The notes under the pieces are model-generated. The model saw nothing but the letters and a program-made list of their open reading frames with translations. It ran no database searches and was not told where the DNA came from. Positions 8,673-17,337 of a stretch of 27,797 nucleotides of DNA are shown here, in pieces; within the stretch, counting starts at the first letter, position 1, and every line of letters begins with the position of its first letter. The position numbers and the translations under genes are program-made. The DNA is from CAYONM01 sp964405325 (GTDB lineage: Bacteria; Planctomycetota; UBA11346), in the NCBI GenBank assembly GCA_964405325.1, contig CAYONM010000022.1, forward strand, positions 1 through 27,797, given 5' to 3'.

Positions 8673-9521
8673 TCACCGTTCCCGGCGAGCCTGCCGGTAC
8701 ACGCTGGGGGCCTCGCCGGTGACCTGACGGAAGCGGCGTGAAAAATACAGCGGGTCGCTGAAGCCCACGGTGGCGGCTATGGCCACGACCGGTGCGTCCT
8801 CTTCCACCAGCAGCCGACAGGCTTCACGCATGCGCAGTTCCGCCAGGTAGCGGGCGGGAGCGATGCCGATCTCCTCCTGCCAATGCCGGCGGAAGGAGGA
8901 GAGCGCTTCGCCGCAGGCCGCAGCCATGTCCTCCACCGTCCACTCGTGGGCCAGATCCCGCTCGATGCGCTGGCGCAGCTCGGCGATGCGCGCCGCTGGT
9001 CCGCAGTTGGGTTGCGGTGCGCGCGCGAAACGGGCCTCGAAAACCAGGAGCTCCACCAGTCGATCCAGGCGTTCGGCACCGGCCTCGGGCATGGCCTCGT
9101 TCAGGAGGGCGGCGATCTCGGCCAGCCGATGCTCGACCTGCCGCAGGTTGCGGATGGGCCACAGCGGGCAGGCGGCATCGGCGATGCCGGCCTCCTGCCA
9201 GCGGGAGGCCATCTCCGGCGCGAAATTCAGGTAGCATTCGTGCCAATGACCCGGTTCGTCCGGTCCGTAGATGATCAGTTCGCCGGGCCAGGCGCAGAAC
9301 GCTGCCGGGGTGATGACGCGCCGTTCCTGTCCGGCGTGTCGGACGAAGCCGGTCCCGTGCAGGATCAGGTTGATGTTGAAGGTCTCGGGCCGGTAGCGGC
9401 GGGTGCTGCATCGCCCGGCGAGCATGCCCAGGTTCAGCAGGCCGGTGGCATTCGTCAGCCGTCGTGACAAGCGGGCGGTGTCGGTGAACGGAAAATCCAT
9501 GAACATGGACGTCGCTTCCAT
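8673..9521 (-). CDS. AraC family transcriptional regulator
   Basis: 282 residues. The N-terminal part (about 20-160) looks like a cupin-type sensor (FNINLILHGTGFVRHAG, PGELIIYGPDEPGHWHECYL). Residues about 185-280 carry the two AraC helix-turn-helix motifs, WTVEDMAAACGEALSSFRRH and VVAIAATVGFSDPLYFSRRF, ending with the family 'PSVYRQ' helix. Length is normal. GAGGAGG lies about 11 bases before the ATG at 9521; an internal ATG at 9506 is a weaker alternative. It stands between two pseudogenes, with a gap of only 35 bases to the divergent relic at 9557, so its original target may be gone or may lie elsewhere in the window. Confidence 0.88.
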   Translation of the reverse strand: MEATSMFMDFPFTDTARLSRRLTNATGLLNLGMLAGRCSTRRYRPETFNINLILHGTGFVRHAGQERRVITPAAFCAWPGELIIYGPDEPGHWHECYLNFAPEMASRWQEAGIADAACPLWPIRNLRQVEHRLAEIAALLNEAMPEAGAERLDRLVELLVFEARFARAPQPNCGPAARIAELRQRIERDLAHEWTVEDMAAACGEALSSFRRHWQEEIGIAPARYLAELRMREACRLLVEEDAPVVAIAATVGFSDPLYFSRRFRQVTGEAPSVYRQARRER

Positions 9522-9556
9522 TGCCGTATGCCTCCTCGTCTGGGTAAGGTGCTACC

Positions 9557-10050
9557 ATGCACCGAGGACGCGCTGTTTCCAGACCTGAGCTTTTTCTCCA
9601 TATGCTGGGCCTGCTTGTGCTGCTCACGCTGCCGGCGCCTGCGCTCCAGGCCGCGAGCAGTCAGCAGTTCGAGGAGCGCATCCGGCCGCTGCTGCGGCAG
9701 CACTGCTTCGCCTGCCACGGCGATGCGGTGGCGAAATCCGACCTCAATCTGGAAACCCTGGCCGATGAGCGCGCCTACCAGAGCCGCCCCCGGCCTGCTG
9801 GATGCCTTGGAGTGGTCGGTGGCCGAGCAGGAGATGCCGCCGAAGGACGCCGAGCAGTCCCTGAGCGAGGGGGACCGCGGGCACCTGGTGGCGTGGCTGC
9901 GCGCCAGCCTGGCGGAAATGCATCACCAAACTGGATCCGCTAGGCCTGGCTCTGGAACAATTCGATCCCATCGGCGCCTGGCGGCAGGCCGACAGCGCCG
10001 GCAATCCGCTGGTCACGGCTTCCGCCCTGCCGTCGGGTCGACTGCTGGAG
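9557..10050 (+). pseudogene. Remnant of a planctomycete-type cytochrome/DUF1588 protein
   Basis: Three segments of one protein family lie in three different frames. First, from 9557, there is a signal peptide and an N-terminal cytochrome domain (FEERIRPLLRQHCFACHGD, haem motif CFACH encoded from 9704). Second, from about 9780, comes the continuation LLDALEWSVAEQEMPPKD with 'LVAWLRASL', which is the end of that cytochrome domain. Third, from 9922, comes LDPLGLALEQFDPIGAWRQ, typical of the DUF1588 region near the C-terminus of the DUF1587/1592/1588/1585 proteins of PVC bacteria. The large middle (DUF1592) is deleted. No functional product is possible. Confidence 0.8.
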
Positions 10051-10051
10051 G

Positions 10052-10363
10052 GACTGCCAGGCCGCCTACCTGGCCGAGCGCCTGGCGGCGTTCGACAAAG
10101 GTGGTGGCACCACCTTGTTGGACAGTACCGTTGTCGTCTTCGGATCCTGCTTCAAGGACGGCAACCACCACGACCGCGAGGATCTGCCCATACTCCTGAT
10201 CGGCGGGCGCAGCCACGGCCTGCGCCCCGGCCGGGAGATCCGCTTCGAACGCCCCGAGGACCAGCACCTGGGCAACCTCTGGCTGACCCTGGGCCAGGGC
10301 ATGGGCCTCGATCTGCAGCAGGTGGGCAACAGCGTGCACGCGGTGCCGGACCTGCTCGCATGA
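10052..10363 (+). pseudogene. C-terminal remnant of a DUF1552 protein
   Basis: The frame reads AAYLAERLAAFDKG, TTLLDSTVVVFGSCFKDGN, LPILLIGGRSHGL and HLGNLWLTLGQGMGLD, ending at TGA 10361. This matches the end of DUF1552 proteins ('LLDNTVVVWGSE.GDGNSH' and 'LPILLAGG'). In PVC genomes DUF1552 genes normally sit directly after the DUF1588-type cytochrome gene. Here the two are joined within a few bases at about 10050, so a deletion has collapsed a two-gene unit. The N-terminal three quarters of the protein and the start codon are missing. Confidence 0.78.
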
Positions 10364-10429
10364 GGTGCCATGAGCGGAATCTCCATGCCCGTGAATGATC
10401 AGCCAATGTCCAAGCGAGTCGCGGGCTGG

Positions 10430-10440
10430 TATGCTCGTAT
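10430..10440 (+). promoter_or_regulatory. -10 box implying a leaderless operon start
   Basis: GGTATGCT ends six bases before the ATG at 10441. Initiation would fall on or next to the A of that ATG, and no Shine-Dalgarno sequence is visible. A -35 is not convincing. A similar arrangement, GGTATACT followed by seven bases and ATG, precedes the minus-strand gene starting at 20546. Confidence 0.35.
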
Positions 10441-12291
10441 ATGATGCGTACTTCTCTCCAGCTCGTCGTTGTCGTCGTGGCCGTGTCCTTCGCTCTGGTG
10501 GCCGGCGAAACCGAGCGCAGCCCCTTCGATATGGCGCTCCAGGATGATCGGATCCTGATCAGCGATCGCAGTGCCCAGGTCGCCTACCTGCTCGCTGGCC
10601 CGGGCGGCAGTCCGACCAGCATCGCCCTGCGGGGATCGGGCAGCGGCGTCGCCTGGGCCGCTGGCGGCCGTGGATTCATCGCCGAATACGATGCCGGCAG
10701 CATTGCCGAGATCGATGCCCGCGGCCGCATCCAGCGCCGCCTGGCCTGCGGCCCCAAGCCGGTGGGGCTGGCGGTCCACGGTCAGACTCTGGCGGTGGCC
10801 GATTACGGTCTGCATCAGGTCCGGCTCATCGATCTGGCTCAAGGCGAGACCAAACAGGTGATCGCCGTGGCGCGGCATCCCTGGTTCCTGGCCGCCAGTC
10901 CCAGCGAGGCCGTGCTGGCGGTGGGGCATCTGATCCCAGAACTGGCCGCCACCGATGCGCGTTCTGCGGCCTCGGTCAGCCTGATCGATTTGCGGGCGGG
11001 CACCGTGCGGGCGCAGGTCCGCCTGCCCTATGGCAGCAGCAATGTCCGCGAACTGCGTTGCTCGCTCGACGGCCGCTGGTGCTACGTCGTGCACACCATC
11101 GGCCGTGTCGCCCTGCCCACGACCATGCTGGAGCGGGGATGGATCAACACCAACGCCATCAGCATCATCGACCTGCGTCAGGATCAGCTGCATGCCAGCC
11201 TGCTGCTGGACCAGGTGACGCGCGGTGCGCCCAATCCCTGGGGCATCGATCTGGATGCGGAGGGCACGGTGGCCTGGATCAGCCTGGCCGGGACCTCGGA
11301 GCTGCTGCGCTTGGATTTGGCCGGCCTGCATGGCCTCTTGGACGGCAGCCGTCAGCCGCCACCTGCTGACGCTTATGCCGGCTCGTCCGGAGCCATCTGG
11401 GCGGCGGTGCAGGCCGATCCCACGGCGCGTGAGCGGCTCAGCTACCACCTGAGCGCCCTCTACGGTGCTGGCCTGATCCGGCGTCTGGAGCTGGATCTGC
11501 CCGGCGCGCGAGCGGTACGGGTGCTGCCGGATGGCAGCGTGCTGGTGGCCGGCTACTACGCCGGCGCCCTGCTCCATCTCGATCCGGCAGGTGGACAGCG
11601 ACGCCTGATCGAGCTCGGCCCGCAGCCACAGCCGGATGCGGCGCGCCGGGGCGAGATGCTGTTCCATGACGCCCGTGGCACCTTCCAGCACTGGCTCTCC
11701 TGCGTCTCCTGCCATCCGGATGCGCGCGCCGACGGGCTCAATTGGGATCTGGGCAATGACGGCATCGGCAACAGCAAGAACGCCAAATCCCTGCTCTATT
11801 CCGCGCACACGCCACCGGCCATGAGTACCGGTATCCGCGAGGGCTTCGAGGTCGCCGTGGCCGCTGGCATGCGCTTCCAGATGCAGCCGGCCGATCCGCA
11901 GTGCCACGAGGATCTGATGCACTATCTCGCGAGCATGCAGGCCGAAAGCAGCCCGTATCTGGTCGATGGCGAGCTGAGCCCGGCCGCGCAGCGCGGCAAG
12001 GCGCTCTTCCACCAGGCCGCTGTGGGCTGCGGCAACTGCCATTCAGGCGACTACTTCACCGACCTGCAGCGCTACGATGTGGGGACGCGCGGACCGCGCG
12101 ATCGGGTCGATGCCTTCGATACCCCGACCCTGTGCGAGCTCTGGCGTTCCGGCCCCTACCTGCACGACGGCCGCGCCGTCGATCTGGCCAGTGTGCTGCG
12201 GGAGCACAACGCCGGCGATCGCCACGGCCGCACCAGCCAGCTCAGCGCGCAGGAGCTGACGGACCTCGTCGCCTTCCTGAGGAGTCTCTGA
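10441..12291 (+). CDS. Exported beta-propeller/dihaem cytochrome c peroxidase-like protein
   Basis: 616 residues with an N-terminal signal sequence (LQLVVVVVAVSFALVAG). Residues about 25-400 form a YVTN-type propeller (GLAVHGQTLAVADYGLHQVR, IDLRAGTVRAQVRL, LRCSLDGRWCYVVHT). The C-terminal 200 residues resemble MauG/cytochrome c peroxidase, with CVSCH at 421-425 and CGNCH at 530-534, and the family phrases DTPTLCELWRSGPYLHDGR and 'LTDLVAFLRSL'. Such proteins oxidise or transfer electrons in the periplasm or at the surface; the substrate is unknown. It is the first gene of a four-gene operon, and its stop is one base before the next start. The start may be 10441 or 10444, as the first two codons are both ATG; no ribosome site is seen. 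Confidence 0.85.
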   Translation: MMRTSLQLVVVVVAVSFALVAGETERSPFDMALQDDRILISDRSAQVAYLLAGPGGSPTSIALRGSGSGVAWAAGGRGFIAEYDAGSIAEIDARGRIQRRLACGPKPVGLAVHGQTLAVADYGLHQVRLIDLAQGETKQVIAVARHPWFLAASPSEAVLAVGHLIPELAATDARSAASVSLIDLRAGTVRAQVRLPYGSSNVRELRCSLDGRWCYVVHTIGRVALPTTMLERGWINTNAISIIDLRQDQLHASLLLDQVTRGAPNPWGIDLDAEGTVAWISLAGTSELLRLDLAGLHGLLDGSRQPPPADAYAGSSGAIWAAVQADPTARERLSYHLSALYGAGLIRRLELDLPGARAVRVLPDGSVLVAGYYAGALLHLDPAGGQRRLIELGPQPQPDAARRGEMLFHDARGTFQHWLSCVSCHPDARADGLNWDLGNDGIGNSKNAKSLLYSAHTPPAMSTGIREGFEVAVAAGMRFQMQPADPQCHEDLMHYLASMQAESSPYLVDGELSPAAQRGKALFHQAAVGCGNCHSGDYFTDLQRYDVGTRGPRDRVDAFDTPTLCELWRSGPYLHDGRAVDLASVLREHNAGDRHGRTSQLSAQELTDLVAFLRSL

Positions 12292-12292
12292 C

Positions 12293-15200
12293 ATGCGTAT
12301 CCTGATCATGCTCCTGTTGTTCGGCCATCAGCTGCTGGCGGCCGCGGAGTCGACACCGCCGCGCCTGCAGCCGCAGGCCACGCTGGTGGCCAGCCTGCTG
12401 CACTATCGCGCTGCCTATCTGCCCTGGTGGCGGAATCTGCCGGCGGCCCAGCGCAAAAAGCTGACCCGGAAGCGGCATCGGGATGCCATCGGGCCTCTCA
12501 TGCAAGATCTGCAGGCGGCGCATGGGGTCGCCTGGCGCCTCTTCCAGGAAGATGCCGGTCGGCGCAAGGAGGGGAAATTCCTGCGTGCCTGGCTGCGGGA
12601 CGACAAGCCCCTGGCGGTGGAGGCACAGCTCTGGCAGGCCTGCCGCAAGCGTCTGACCAAGGCGCTGCCGCAGGACGATCCCCTGCGCGCGGCGCTGCCG
12701 GCGCACGGCGATCGCTCCGGCGATGCCATTGGCGGCCTGCTGGCACGCTGGCAGCTCTGCGCCAGTTATCAGGAGCGGCAGGAGCTGGAGCACGATCTGG
12801 GCATGCTGGCGGAGCATCGGGCCGCCGTGGCAGGCTCGGCTCTGGCTTCCGAACTGCAGGCCCAGGGTATCGAGGCCGAATGGCAACAGGTGCTCGCCGG
12901 ATTGAAAAATTGGCGGCAGGCCATTTTGGATGCTCTTGCTGCCGGGGGAGCGGCACCGGCACCAGCGGTCCTGGCCGAGCTCCTGCCGGGACTGACCCGA
13001 CGCATCCTGGCCCTGCGTCTGCGCCTGGCCGGCGTCGAGGAAGTGCTCTTCGTGCAGCGTACCGAGATGAGCACCGGCCATTGGTATGAGAGTTTCGGCT
13101 ACTACTGCAACGCCCCTGGTCGCTACATGCAGCATAAGAACAGCCGTCTGGCGGTGCTGGATCTGCGCACCTTGAGCGAGCGCGACCTGCTGCGTGAGCC
13201 GCAGGGGGGCATCCGCGATCCGATGCTGCACTGGGATGCCGAACGCATCCTGTTCTCGTACCGGCCGGAGGAGCGGCTGAACTACCAGCTCTTCGAGATC
13301 GGCGTGGACGGTACCGGGCTGCGCCAGATCACCCGCAGCGACCAGGACAACGACATCGAGCCGGCCTACCTGCCCAACGATGACATCGTCTTCGCTTCCT
13401 CCCGCTGTCGGCGCTACGTGCCCTGTCTCAACGCCCCGGTCGCCACCCTCTATCGGGCCGGGAACGACGGCAGTGCGGTGCGGCCGCTGACCGCCAATGT
13501 CGAGACCGAGAACAGCCCCTGGGTGATGCCCGATGGCCGCCTGCTGTTCATGCGCTGGGAATACGTGGAACGCGACCGGGGCTTTCCGCACGGCCTCTGG
13601 ACCATCAATCCCGACGGCACCGGCATCATGACCTTCTGGGGCAATATGAACGAGGGCGATGTCTTCATCGACGCCAAGAACATTCCCGGCAGCAACGAGG
13701 TGATCTTCATCGCACATCCGCACGGTAGCGGCGACAAGGTCGGTAGTGTCGGCATCCTGCATCCGGACGATGGCCCGGATGAGCATCGCAGCATCCGTTG
13801 GCTCACCGGCGACGGGCAGCCCCATCGGAACGACGGCTGGCGCGATCCCTATCCGGTGGCACCAGGGCTGTACCTGGCCTGCCGTTACGACCGGCTCTAC
13901 CTGCTCGACGATCAGGGGCGCAAGGCGCTGTTGCATCAGGTCGACCAGGATTGGATCCACGAGCCGCACCCCATCCGCGTCCGGCCGCGGCCGCCCATGC
14001 TGCCGGATCGTACCGATCCGAGCAGCGCCACCGGCGAGTTCATCCTGGCCGATGTCACCCAGGGCCGGAATATCGGCGATGTGGCGCGTAACGAGGTGGA
14101 GCGCCTGCTGGTTCTGGAAATCCTGCCGAAACCGGTGCACCACACCGGGCACACCGAAAATCTGAGCTACAACGGCAATTTCTTCCTGGAACGCAGCCTG
14201 GGCACGGTACCGGTGGAGGATGACGGCTCGGCCTATTTCCAGGCCCCGGCGCAGCGCTGCCTGATGTTCGTGGCGCTCGATGCGCAGGGCAACGAGATCA
14301 AGCGCATGCAGAGCTTCGTCATCGTGCAACCGGGCGAACGCAGTTCCTGCGTGGGCTGCCATGAGAATCGCACCGAGACCTCGCCGCGCACCAGCGAGTT
14401 GCAGGCCCTCGCCCGACCGCCCTCCCGCATCGAGCCGCCGCCGGCGCACATTCCCAGCATCATGCATTTCCCGCGCGACATCCAGCCCATCCTCGATCAG
14501 CACTGCGTCGCCTGTCACAATGATGACAAGCGAGCTTCCAATCTGATTCTCGACGATGATCTGGATCCGTATTTCAACCAGGCCTACATCGCCCTGCGCT
14601 GCCGCGAACTGATCGCCGCTGGTTTCGGCGGCCAGAACAACAAGGGCAATCTGCCACCCGGCAGCGTCGGCGCCGGCGCCAGTCGCCTCTGGCAGATCCT
14701 GCAGGAGGGTCATCAGGGCGTAGAATTGTCCGAGCAGGAGCTGCAGAGCATCTGGTACTGGATCGAGACCTGGGCCCAATACAGCGGCACCTTCGCCTTC
14801 CTCAATCGGGACAGCAATTGCCGCAACCCGGTTGACATGAAGTTGCTGAAAAAGAACTGCGCCTCCTGCCATGGCGATAGCCGCGACGATCTGTTCCGGC
14901 AGGGAGTGGACGCGGGACCCGGTCCGGCGGATCTGCGCGAGACCTTCGGTCTGCGGGTCAATCTCTCGCATCCCGAGCGCAGCCTGCTGCTACGGGCGCC
15001 CCTGAGCATCGCCGCCGGCGGTCTGGGCATCTGCCGCCAGCGTCCGGCGGTGAGCCAGAAATATACCCGCCGCGGCGCACGCAAGCGCATCAGCAATTGG
15101 ACCCTGCCCCCGACCGAACCCGAGGCGGCGGTTTTCACCAGTACCGATGATCCGGATTACCAGGCCATGCTGAACCAGATCACCGCCTTCGCCACAACCG

Positions 15201-15403
15201 AACTGCGCGGGCGCATGGAACGGGACGGGCGCCTCCCGCATCGGGATTGGGTGCGGGAAATGCAGAAGAATGGACATCTGCCTGCGGATTTCGATGCCGA
15301 GCAGAGCCGTCCGCTGGATTTTTATTTCGACATCGACGAGCGCTATTACCGCAGCTTCTGGTACCAGCCCAGCAGCGGACCGGCATCCGCGCCCGCACAT
15401 TGA
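12293..15403 (+). CDS. Exported HzsA-like propeller protein with three CXXCH motifs
   Basis: 1036 residues; signal peptide MRILIMLLLFGHQLLAAAES. Residues about 30-260 are helical and unrecognised. Residues about 300-640 carry the HzsA/TolB-like propeller (FEIGVDGTGLRQIT, YLPNDDIVFASSRC, VMPDGRLLFMRWEYV, TINPDGTGIMTFWG). Haem c motifs are CVGCH at 686-690, CVACH at 738-742 and CASCH at 856-860; the first two correspond to the pair in the minus-strand paralogue at 2761-6465, and the third is extra. The C-terminal 150 residues are of unknown fold and lack the SUMF1-like module of that paralogue. GAGGAGT ten bases upstream and a one-base gap after the previous stop show tight coupling. Function beyond redox or haem binding is not assignable. 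Confidence 0.85.
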   Translation: MRILIMLLLFGHQLLAAAESTPPRLQPQATLVASLLHYRAAYLPWWRNLPAAQRKKLTRKRHRDAIGPLMQDLQAAHGVAWRLFQEDAGRRKEGKFLRAWLRDDKPLAVEAQLWQACRKRLTKALPQDDPLRAALPAHGDRSGDAIGGLLARWQLCASYQERQELEHDLGMLAEHRAAVAGSALASELQAQGIEAEWQQVLAGLKNWRQAILDALAAGGAAPAPAVLAELLPGLTRRILALRLRLAGVEEVLFVQRTEMSTGHWYESFGYYCNAPGRYMQHKNSRLAVLDLRTLSERDLLREPQGGIRDPMLHWDAERILFSYRPEERLNYQLFEIGVDGTGLRQITRSDQDNDIEPAYLPNDDIVFASSRCRRYVPCLNAPVATLYRAGNDGSAVRPLTANVETENSPWVMPDGRLLFMRWEYVERDRGFPHGLWTINPDGTGIMTFWGNMNEGDVFIDAKNIPGSNEVIFIAHPHGSGDKVGSVGILHPDDGPDEHRSIRWLTGDGQPHRNDGWRDPYPVAPGLYLACRYDRLYLLDDQGRKALLHQVDQDWIHEPHPIRVRPRPPMLPDRTDPSSATGEFILADVTQGRNIGDVARNEVERLLVLEILPKPVHHTGHTENLSYNGNFFLERSLGTVPVEDDGSAYFQAPAQRCLMFVALDAQGNEIKRMQSFVIVQPGERSSCVGCHENRTETSPRTSELQALARPPSRIEPPPAHIPSIMHFPRDIQPILDQHCVACHNDDKRASNLILDDDLDPYFNQAYIALRCRELIAAGFGGQNNKGNLPPGSVGAGASRLWQILQEGHQGVELSEQELQSIWYWIETWAQYSGTFAFLNRDSNCRNPVDMKLLKKNCASCHGDSRDDLFRQGVDAGPGPADLRETFGLRVNLSHPERSLLLRAPLSIAAGGLGICRQRPAVSQKYTRRGARKRISNWTLPPTEPEAAVFTSTDDPDYQAMLNQITAFATTELRGRMERDGRLPHRDWVREMQKNGHLPADFDAEQSRPLDFYFDIDERYYRSFWYQPSSGPASAPAH

Positions 15404-15423
15404 GCCTGAGGAATTTTCCGACC

Positions 15424-17337
15424 ATGCGATTATGCGCTCTCACCCTGGTGCTGCTGCCCATCCTGCTGCTGGCCGAAGACTGGCCCGGTTTCGAGGCCGG
15501 ACACCGGCACCAGAATGCCGCCGTCAGGGGGCCGGAGCCGGAGCGCGTGGCCCGGCTCTGGCAGCGCGACTTCCAGGCGGTGCCGACCCAGGCGGAGGCG
15601 CGGAAGAGCTGGGGCGAGGTGACCGTTGCGCCGATGAACAGTTACCATGGCTCGCGCAACCTGGTGCTGGTGGATGGCCACCTGGCGATCATCGGCCCGG
15701 CGCCGGGCGTGACGCTCGAGCCGCATGGCTCCCGCGCCTGGCTGAGCGTGCTGGCGGCCGAAAGCGGAGAGATCGTCAATTGCATCCGGGTGCACAAGGC
15801 CCTGGGCAATTTCGGCGTGCGCGGCGAATTCCCTGCCAATCCCCGGTGGAATGGTTTCGACACGCCCATGGGACTGGGGGTGCTGTATTGGGATCCGGCC
15901 ACGTCCATCTGTTACATCGGCACCGGCGGCGACGGCAGCGGTTTCTTCGCTTACCTGCCGTTGGCCAACGCCGAGGCCTATGCCGGCAGCGGCGATCAGC
16001 CGGGGGTGCCGGCCTTTGCCGCACTGCAGGATGCGCATTCCGGTATCCAGGACGTGTTTGGACGGCCCCGCGCGGAGGCGGCCAGCCATAAACGGCCGCA
16101 CAAGCGCGAGGCCCCGATCGCGTCCTGCTGGGGTCCCAGCCTGGTCTATGCCGAAGAGGATGAGAGTGGCAAAACAGTTGCCAATCGCGCCCACGAAGCG
16201 GCGGGTCTGCAATCCTTCGATTACGCCAATCGCTCGAGTTTTTTCGAAATCGATCCTGCGGCGCCGTTGATCGCCTGTACCGGCAACTCCCATAAGAGCG
16301 CCGAGCACTGGATGCTCTACCACAAGGGCACGGGGCAGCTGGTGCTGCCGGGTTATCCCGATGTGCCCCAGGATCCGTCGCATCCGGGGCAGCCGGATCC
16401 GCGCCCTTTCAATTATTACGGTGGTGGTCTGCTGGTGGACAGCGACCGGCTCTACGGCATCGGGCATGCCGATGGCGCCGCCGACAGCAAACGCGGCGGC
16501 CTGGCCATCTGGAGCATGCGCTATCAGTTGCAGGACCGGCAGGCCAGCGACGGCGCACCGCCGGAATTGGCCGCAGAGACGGCGCAGATCGAGGGCCTGT
16601 GGCGCTGGGCGCTACCGGGGCAGAGCGCAGACAGCTACCGCGAAAGCGACGGTTTTTACCGCAACAAGGCTGTCATGTTGGCCGATGACGCGCTCTGGGC
16701 GGCCTGGCTGGCCGATCCCGAGCAGGGCGTGGAGCTGGTGCGGGCCGATGTCGATGGCGTGCAACGCTGGCCTCTAGGCATCGGAGTCGGCTTGGCCGGT
16801 GTGGATCTGTGGCCGCATATCGCCGGCACCGTCATCGACGGCACCCAGTACATCGCCTATTACGCCGGCACCGGTCACCGCCGTGCCAAGACGAAACAGG
16901 GCTGGGGCGAGGAGCTCCTGCCGCCAGCCGCGGCGCCCAGTGTCGCAGTCTTCGATGCCACCCATGGCCGCCTGCGCTTCAGCCAGGAGCTGCCGGATCT
17001 CGGCATACCGGCCAACCCCTTCTGGGGCTATGACGATCGCTCGCAGATGCTGATCGCCGGTCGAAACCTCTGGATCGGCTGGATCGATACCCAGGGCGAT
17101 GACCTGGCCCTGCGCCTGCGCGCCTACGATCTCACCGCCGAAACCGCCGAGCCTGTCGACCGGCGCATCGCCTTGGACCTGCCCACCGCCGGCCACGGCA
17201 AGAGCATCCTCAGCGACCTGATCGCCGCCGATGGTCGGCTCTACGCCCTGATCACCCTATCCCATGAACTCGAACCGGAGCGGCCGCACTGGCAGGCTCA
17301 GCGCATCGTCGCCCTCGGCGCAGCGGCCACACCATGA
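15424..17337 (+). CDS. Secreted PQQ-like propeller protein (divergent)
   Basis: 637 residues. The start at 15424 is chosen for its signal peptide (MRLCALTLVLLPILLLAEDW); the frame is open further upstream but there it covers the previous gene. A weak GAGGA lies about 12 bases before the ATG. The mature protein begins DWPGFEAGHRHQNAAV, reminiscent of the 'DWPxWRGPxxxG' opening of PQQ-like proteins. Blade-like segments include LSVLAAESGEIVNC, NYYGGGLLVDSDRLYGIGHA and VAVFDATHGRLRFSQELP. There is no haem motif. The stop overlaps the next start (ATGA). It is probably the propeller partner of the HzsA-like protein in this operon, as in the operon at 45-7523; the resemblance to quinoproteins is weak and the family is not certain. 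Confidence 0.75.
   Translation: MRLCALTLVLLPILLLAEDWPGFEAGHRHQNAAVRGPEPERVARLWQRDFQAVPTQAEARKSWGEVTVAPMNSYHGSRNLVLVDGHLAIIGPAPGVTLEPHGSRAWLSVLAAESGEIVNCIRVHKALGNFGVRGEFPANPRWNGFDTPMGLGVLYWDPATSICYIGTGGDGSGFFAYLPLANAEAYAGSGDQPGVPAFAALQDAHSGIQDVFGRPRAEAASHKRPHKREAPIASCWGPSLVYAEEDESGKTVANRAHEAAGLQSFDYANRSSFFEIDPAAPLIACTGNSHKSAEHWMLYHKGTGQLVLPGYPDVPQDPSHPGQPDPRPFNYYGGGLLVDSDRLYGIGHADGAADSKRGGLAIWSMRYQLQDRQASDGAPPELAAETAQIEGLWRWALPGQSADSYRESDGFYRNKAVMLADDALWAAWLADPEQGVELVRADVDGVQRWPLGIGVGLAGVDLWPHIAGTVIDGTQYIAYYAGTGHRRAKTKQGWGEELLPPAAAPSVAVFDATHGRLRFSQELPDLGIPANPFWGYDDRSQMLIAGRNLWIGWIDTQGDDLALRLRAYDLTAETAEPVDRRIALDLPTAGHGKSILSDLIAADGRLYALITLSHELEPERPHWQAQRIVALGAAATP

Noticed and set aside
10399..12042. 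A 547-codon minus-strand open frame
   Set aside because: Antisense to the propeller/peroxidase-like gene, which has a signal peptide and two CXXCH motifs; the opposite frame has no family features.
12242..14971. A 909-codon minus-strand open frame
   Set aside because: Antisense to the HzsA-like gene with three haem motifs; the composition is that of a reverse-complement shadow and no domain is recognisable.
2761..15403. Anammox hydrazine synthase
   Set aside because: Only the alpha-like family is present; beta and gamma subunits and hydrazine dehydrogenase genes are missing, and HzsA-like proteins occur in many non-anammox PVC bacteria.
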